A stretch of DNA of 36,216 nt, taken from Candidatus Bacteroides intestinipullorum (GTDB taxonomy: Bacteria; Bacteroidota; Bacteroidia; Bacteroidales; Bacteroidaceae). This document shows, piece after piece, positions 34,367-36,216 of this stretch. The stretch spans positions 1-36,216 of the forward strand of contig JAHLFO010000154.1 in NCBI GenBank assembly GCA_018883785.1, given 5' to 3'. The notes under the pieces were generated by a model. It saw only the letters and a list, made by a program, of their open reading frames with translations. It was not told the origin of the DNA and did not search any database. Numbering within the stretch: position 1 is the stretch's first letter; every line of letters begins with the position of its first letter. The position numbers were made by a program, and so were the translations under genes.

Positions 34367-35410
34367 ATGGCACAAATGAATTTTGGCGGCGTGATGGAGA
34401 ATGTCATCACCCGCGAGGAGTTTCCTCTGGAGAAAGCACGCGAAGTACTTAAGAACGAGACGATAGCCGTACTGGGCTACGGCGTGCAGGGACCCGGACA
34501 AGCATGCAACCTGCGCGACAACGGCTTCAACGTCATCGTCGGCCAGCGCGAAGGCAAAACCTACGACAAGGCCGTGGCCGATGGCTGGGTGCCCGGCGAG
34601 ACCCTCTTCAGCATCGAGGAGGCAGCCCAGCGCGGCACCATCGTCTGCATGTTGCTGAGCGATGCCGCACAGATTGCGGTGTGGCCCAAGATAGCCCAGT
34701 ACCTCACCCCCGGCAAGGCACTGTACTTCAGCCACGGCTTCGGCATCACGTACAAGGAGCGCACGCACATCGTCCCGCCCGCCGACGTGGACGTCATCAT
34801 GGTCGCCCCGAAGGGGTCCGGCACGTCCCTGCGCACGATGTTCCTCGAAGGCCGTGGCCTCAACAGCTCGTATGCAGTCTATCAAGATGCCACCGGGCAC
34901 GCCACCGAGCGCACCCTGGCATTCGGTATCGGCATCGGTTCGGGCTATTTGTTCGAGACTACCTTCAAGCGCGAAGTTTACTCGGATCTCACTGGAGAAC
35001 GCGGCTCGTTGATGGGAGCCATACAAGGCTTGCTGTTGGCACAGTATGAGGTGCTGCGCGAGCACGGCCACTCACCCAGCGAAGCCTTCAACGAGACGGT
35101 GGAAGAACTGACACAGTCCCTGATGCCGCTGTTTGCCAAGAACGGCATGGACTGGATGTATGCCAACTGCTCCACCACCGCGCAGCGTGGCGCACTGGAC
35201 TGGATGGGGCCGTTCCACGATGCCATCAAGCCCGTAATGGAGAAGCTGTACCACAGCGTCGAGACCGGCAACGAGGCGCAAATCAGCATCGACAGCAACT
35301 CACAGCCCGACTATCGCGAGAAGCTCAACGCCGAGTTGAAGGCCCTGCGCGAAAGCGAGATGTGGCAGACCGCCGTGACGGTGCGCAAACTCCGCCCCGA
35401 GAACAACTAA
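34367..35410 (+). CDS. ilvC: Ketol-acid reductoisomerase
   Basis: Second enzyme of the pathway, converting acetolactate or acetohydroxybutyrate to the dihydroxy acid using NAD(P)H and magnesium. 347 aa, class I length. The Rossmann motif GYGVQGPGQA is at residues about 38-47, the cofactor-specificity loop reads VGQREGKTYDKA, and the C-terminal knotted domain has GERGSLMGAIQGLLLAQYEV with the metal-binding acidic residues. ATG at 34367, 41 bp after the thioesterase stop. Last gene of the operon, followed by a strong terminator. Confidence 0.96.
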   Translation: MAQMNFGGVMENVITREEFPLEKAREVLKNETIAVLGYGVQGPGQACNLRDNGFNVIVGQREGKTYDKAVADGWVPGETLFSIEEAAQRGTIVCMLLSDAAQIAVWPKIAQYLTPGKALYFSHGFGITYKERTHIVPPADVDVIMVAPKGSGTSLRTMFLEGRGLNSSYAVYQDATGHATERTLAFGIGIGSGYLFETTFKREVYSDLTGERGSLMGAIQGLLLAQYEVLREHGHSPSEAFNETVEELTQSLMPLFAKNGMDWMYANCSTTAQRGALDWMGPFHDAIKPVMEKLYHSVETGNEAQISIDSNSQPDYREKLNAELKALRESEMWQTAVTVRKLRPENN

Positions 35411-35459
35411 GATATTGGCAAGTTGCGAAACTTCCTTTCGTTTTTGATTGTTTGAAAGT

Positions 35460-35496
35460 CCCCGCCCGGGCGCTTCTTGGCCCGGACGGGGTTTTT
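35460..35496 (+). terminator. Terminator after ilvC
   Basis: A 12-bp GC-rich stem with one mismatch (35460-35471 with 35480-35491) is followed by TTTTTATT. It lies 50 bp after the ilvC stop and touches the 3' end of the convergent helicase gene, so it closes the ilv operon and may also act on the opposite strand. Confidence 0.85.
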
Positions 35497-36216
35497 ATTG
35501 CCCGCGATGCAGCGCGTGGACATACGCCAGCAGTTCGCGGTAGAACGGGTGCCGGGCCAGCGTCTCCGCCTCGCCCAGGATGACCAGCTTCATCCTGGCG
35601 CGCGTGATGGCCACGTTCATACGGCGGAGGTCGCCCAGAAAGCCGATCTGTCCGTCCGCGTTGGCACGCACCAGTGAGATGAAAATGACGTCGCGCTCCT
35701 GCCCTTGGAACCCGTCCACGGTGTTCACCGTGAGCAGGTCGCGATAGGGACGCAGGGCGGCGTTGCGGCGCAGGCATGCGCGCAGATACTGCACCTGTGC
35801 CTTGTAGGGCGAGATGAGGCCGAAGTCGATGCGCTCCTCCAGGATGCGCCCGCCGCCGATGCGGCCGATGTACGCCTCCAGCTCGTGGAGCAGCAGGTCC
35901 GCCTCGTCGCGGTTGATGCGCCCGAAGCTTTCGCCCACGAATTGCTCTTTGAAGTCCTTGCCCGTGGTATCTATCCAGTCGATAGGCGTGTCGAGGTCCA
36001 GGATGCCCCGGTGGCGCACGTCGGGAGCAGCCTCCAGCAGCCCGTTGTAGAACCAGCTGGAGGGGAAGCGCATGATGTCCTCGTGCATGCGGTATTGCAC
36101 CCGCAGCAGGCTCACCGCTTCGGGCTTGCGCGCCGCCAGCCGCTCCATGAGGGTCTCTTCCAGGCCCCCGCGCGCGGCCTCCACGCACTTGATGGTGGGC
36201 GGCAGCTGGCAATGGT
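35495..36216 (-). CDS. UPF1-like SF1 DNA/RNA helicase, C-terminal part (cut by window edge)
   Basis: The reading frame is open to the right edge, so the gene begins outside the window; the 240 residues present are the C-terminal half. Superfamily 1 motifs in order: the end of motif III (HCQLPPT, at the edge), motif IV VQYRMHEDIMRFP, motif V NTVDGFQGQERDVI with the conserved Gly-Phe-Gln-Gly-x-Glu, and motif VI RRMNVAITRARMKLVILGE. This is the AAA_11/AAA_12 pattern of UPF1- and Dna2-like helicases. It should unwind nucleic acid with ATP; substrate unknown. It converges on ilvC. Confidence 0.93.
   Translation of the reverse strand, partial: HCQLPPTIKCVEAARGGLEETLMERLAARKPEAVSLLRVQYRMHEDIMRFPSSWFYNGLLEAAPDVRHRGILDLDTPIDWIDTTGKDFKEQFVGESFGRINRDEADLLLHELEAYIGRIGGGRILEERIDFGLISPYKAQVQYLRACLRRNAALRPYRDLLTVNTVDGFQGQERDVIFISLVRANADGQIGFLGDLRRMNVAITRARMKLVILGEAETLARHPFYRELLAYVHALHRGQ

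Overview
The window looks like a chromosomal segment from a Bacteroidaceae member (Bacteroides or a close relative). Four things point there: GroEL and GroES read as Bacteroides-type; NuoC and NuoD are fused in a nuo operon that lacks nuoEFG; several upstream regions carry the Bacteroides -7 promoter motif TAnnTTTG, some with a TTTG -33 box; and a small lipoprotein carries an acidic surface-export signal (Cys-Ser-Asp-Asp-Glu-Glu). No rRNA, tRNA, CRISPR array or intact insertion sequence was seen.

Layout. 1-7228 (minus strand): respiratory complex I operon nuoA-B-CD-H-I-J-K-L-M, with nuoM cut by the window edge. 7372-10614 (minus): trkA and dxs, six bases apart. 10886-15561 (minus): yaaA, a calcineurin-like phosphoesterase, an unknown 306-aa protein, an RNase J-like metallo-beta-lactamase protein and an unknown protein with helix-turn-helix-like segments. 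15562-17347: an AT-rich patch with a transposase relic and a PD-(D/E)XK nuclease-like gene that has its own good promoter. 17348-21763 (plus): groES-groEL, a terminator, a threonine aldolase, then cbpA-cbpM. 21904-23079 (minus): a DUF418 membrane protein. 23500-24648 (plus): a membrane-anchored unknown protein and a small lipoprotein. 25297-28923 (minus): etfB-etfA-acyl-CoA dehydrogenase. 29159-35410 (plus): promoter, leader peptide, attenuator, then ilvD-ilvB-ilvN-acyl-ACP thioesterase-ilvC. 35495-36216 (minus): the C-terminal part of a UPF1-like SF1 helicase.

Two observations stand out. First, the ilv operon is preceded by an uncatalogued 25-codon ORF with 11 Ile/Leu/Val codons. A strong intrinsic terminator follows it, and ten bases at the leader stop codon are perfectly complementary to the terminator's 5' arm, which is the architecture of ribosome-mediated attenuation. 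Second, five separate intergenic regions (10.8, 11.8, 17.1, 23.2 and 25.0 kb) each hold a short tandem array with a period of 21-23 bp, mostly exactly 22 bp. The unit sequence differs at every locus, and most units contain a small dyad. I do not recognise this as a named repeat class.

How the genes work together. The ilv operon makes valine and isoleucine precursors and places an acyl-ACP thioesterase, translationally coupled to ilvN, in the same transcript. The complex I operon supplies the membrane and connecting modules of an ion-pumping quinone reductase but no NADH-oxidising module. The chaperone block combines GroESL with a CbpA-type J protein and its modulator CbpM.
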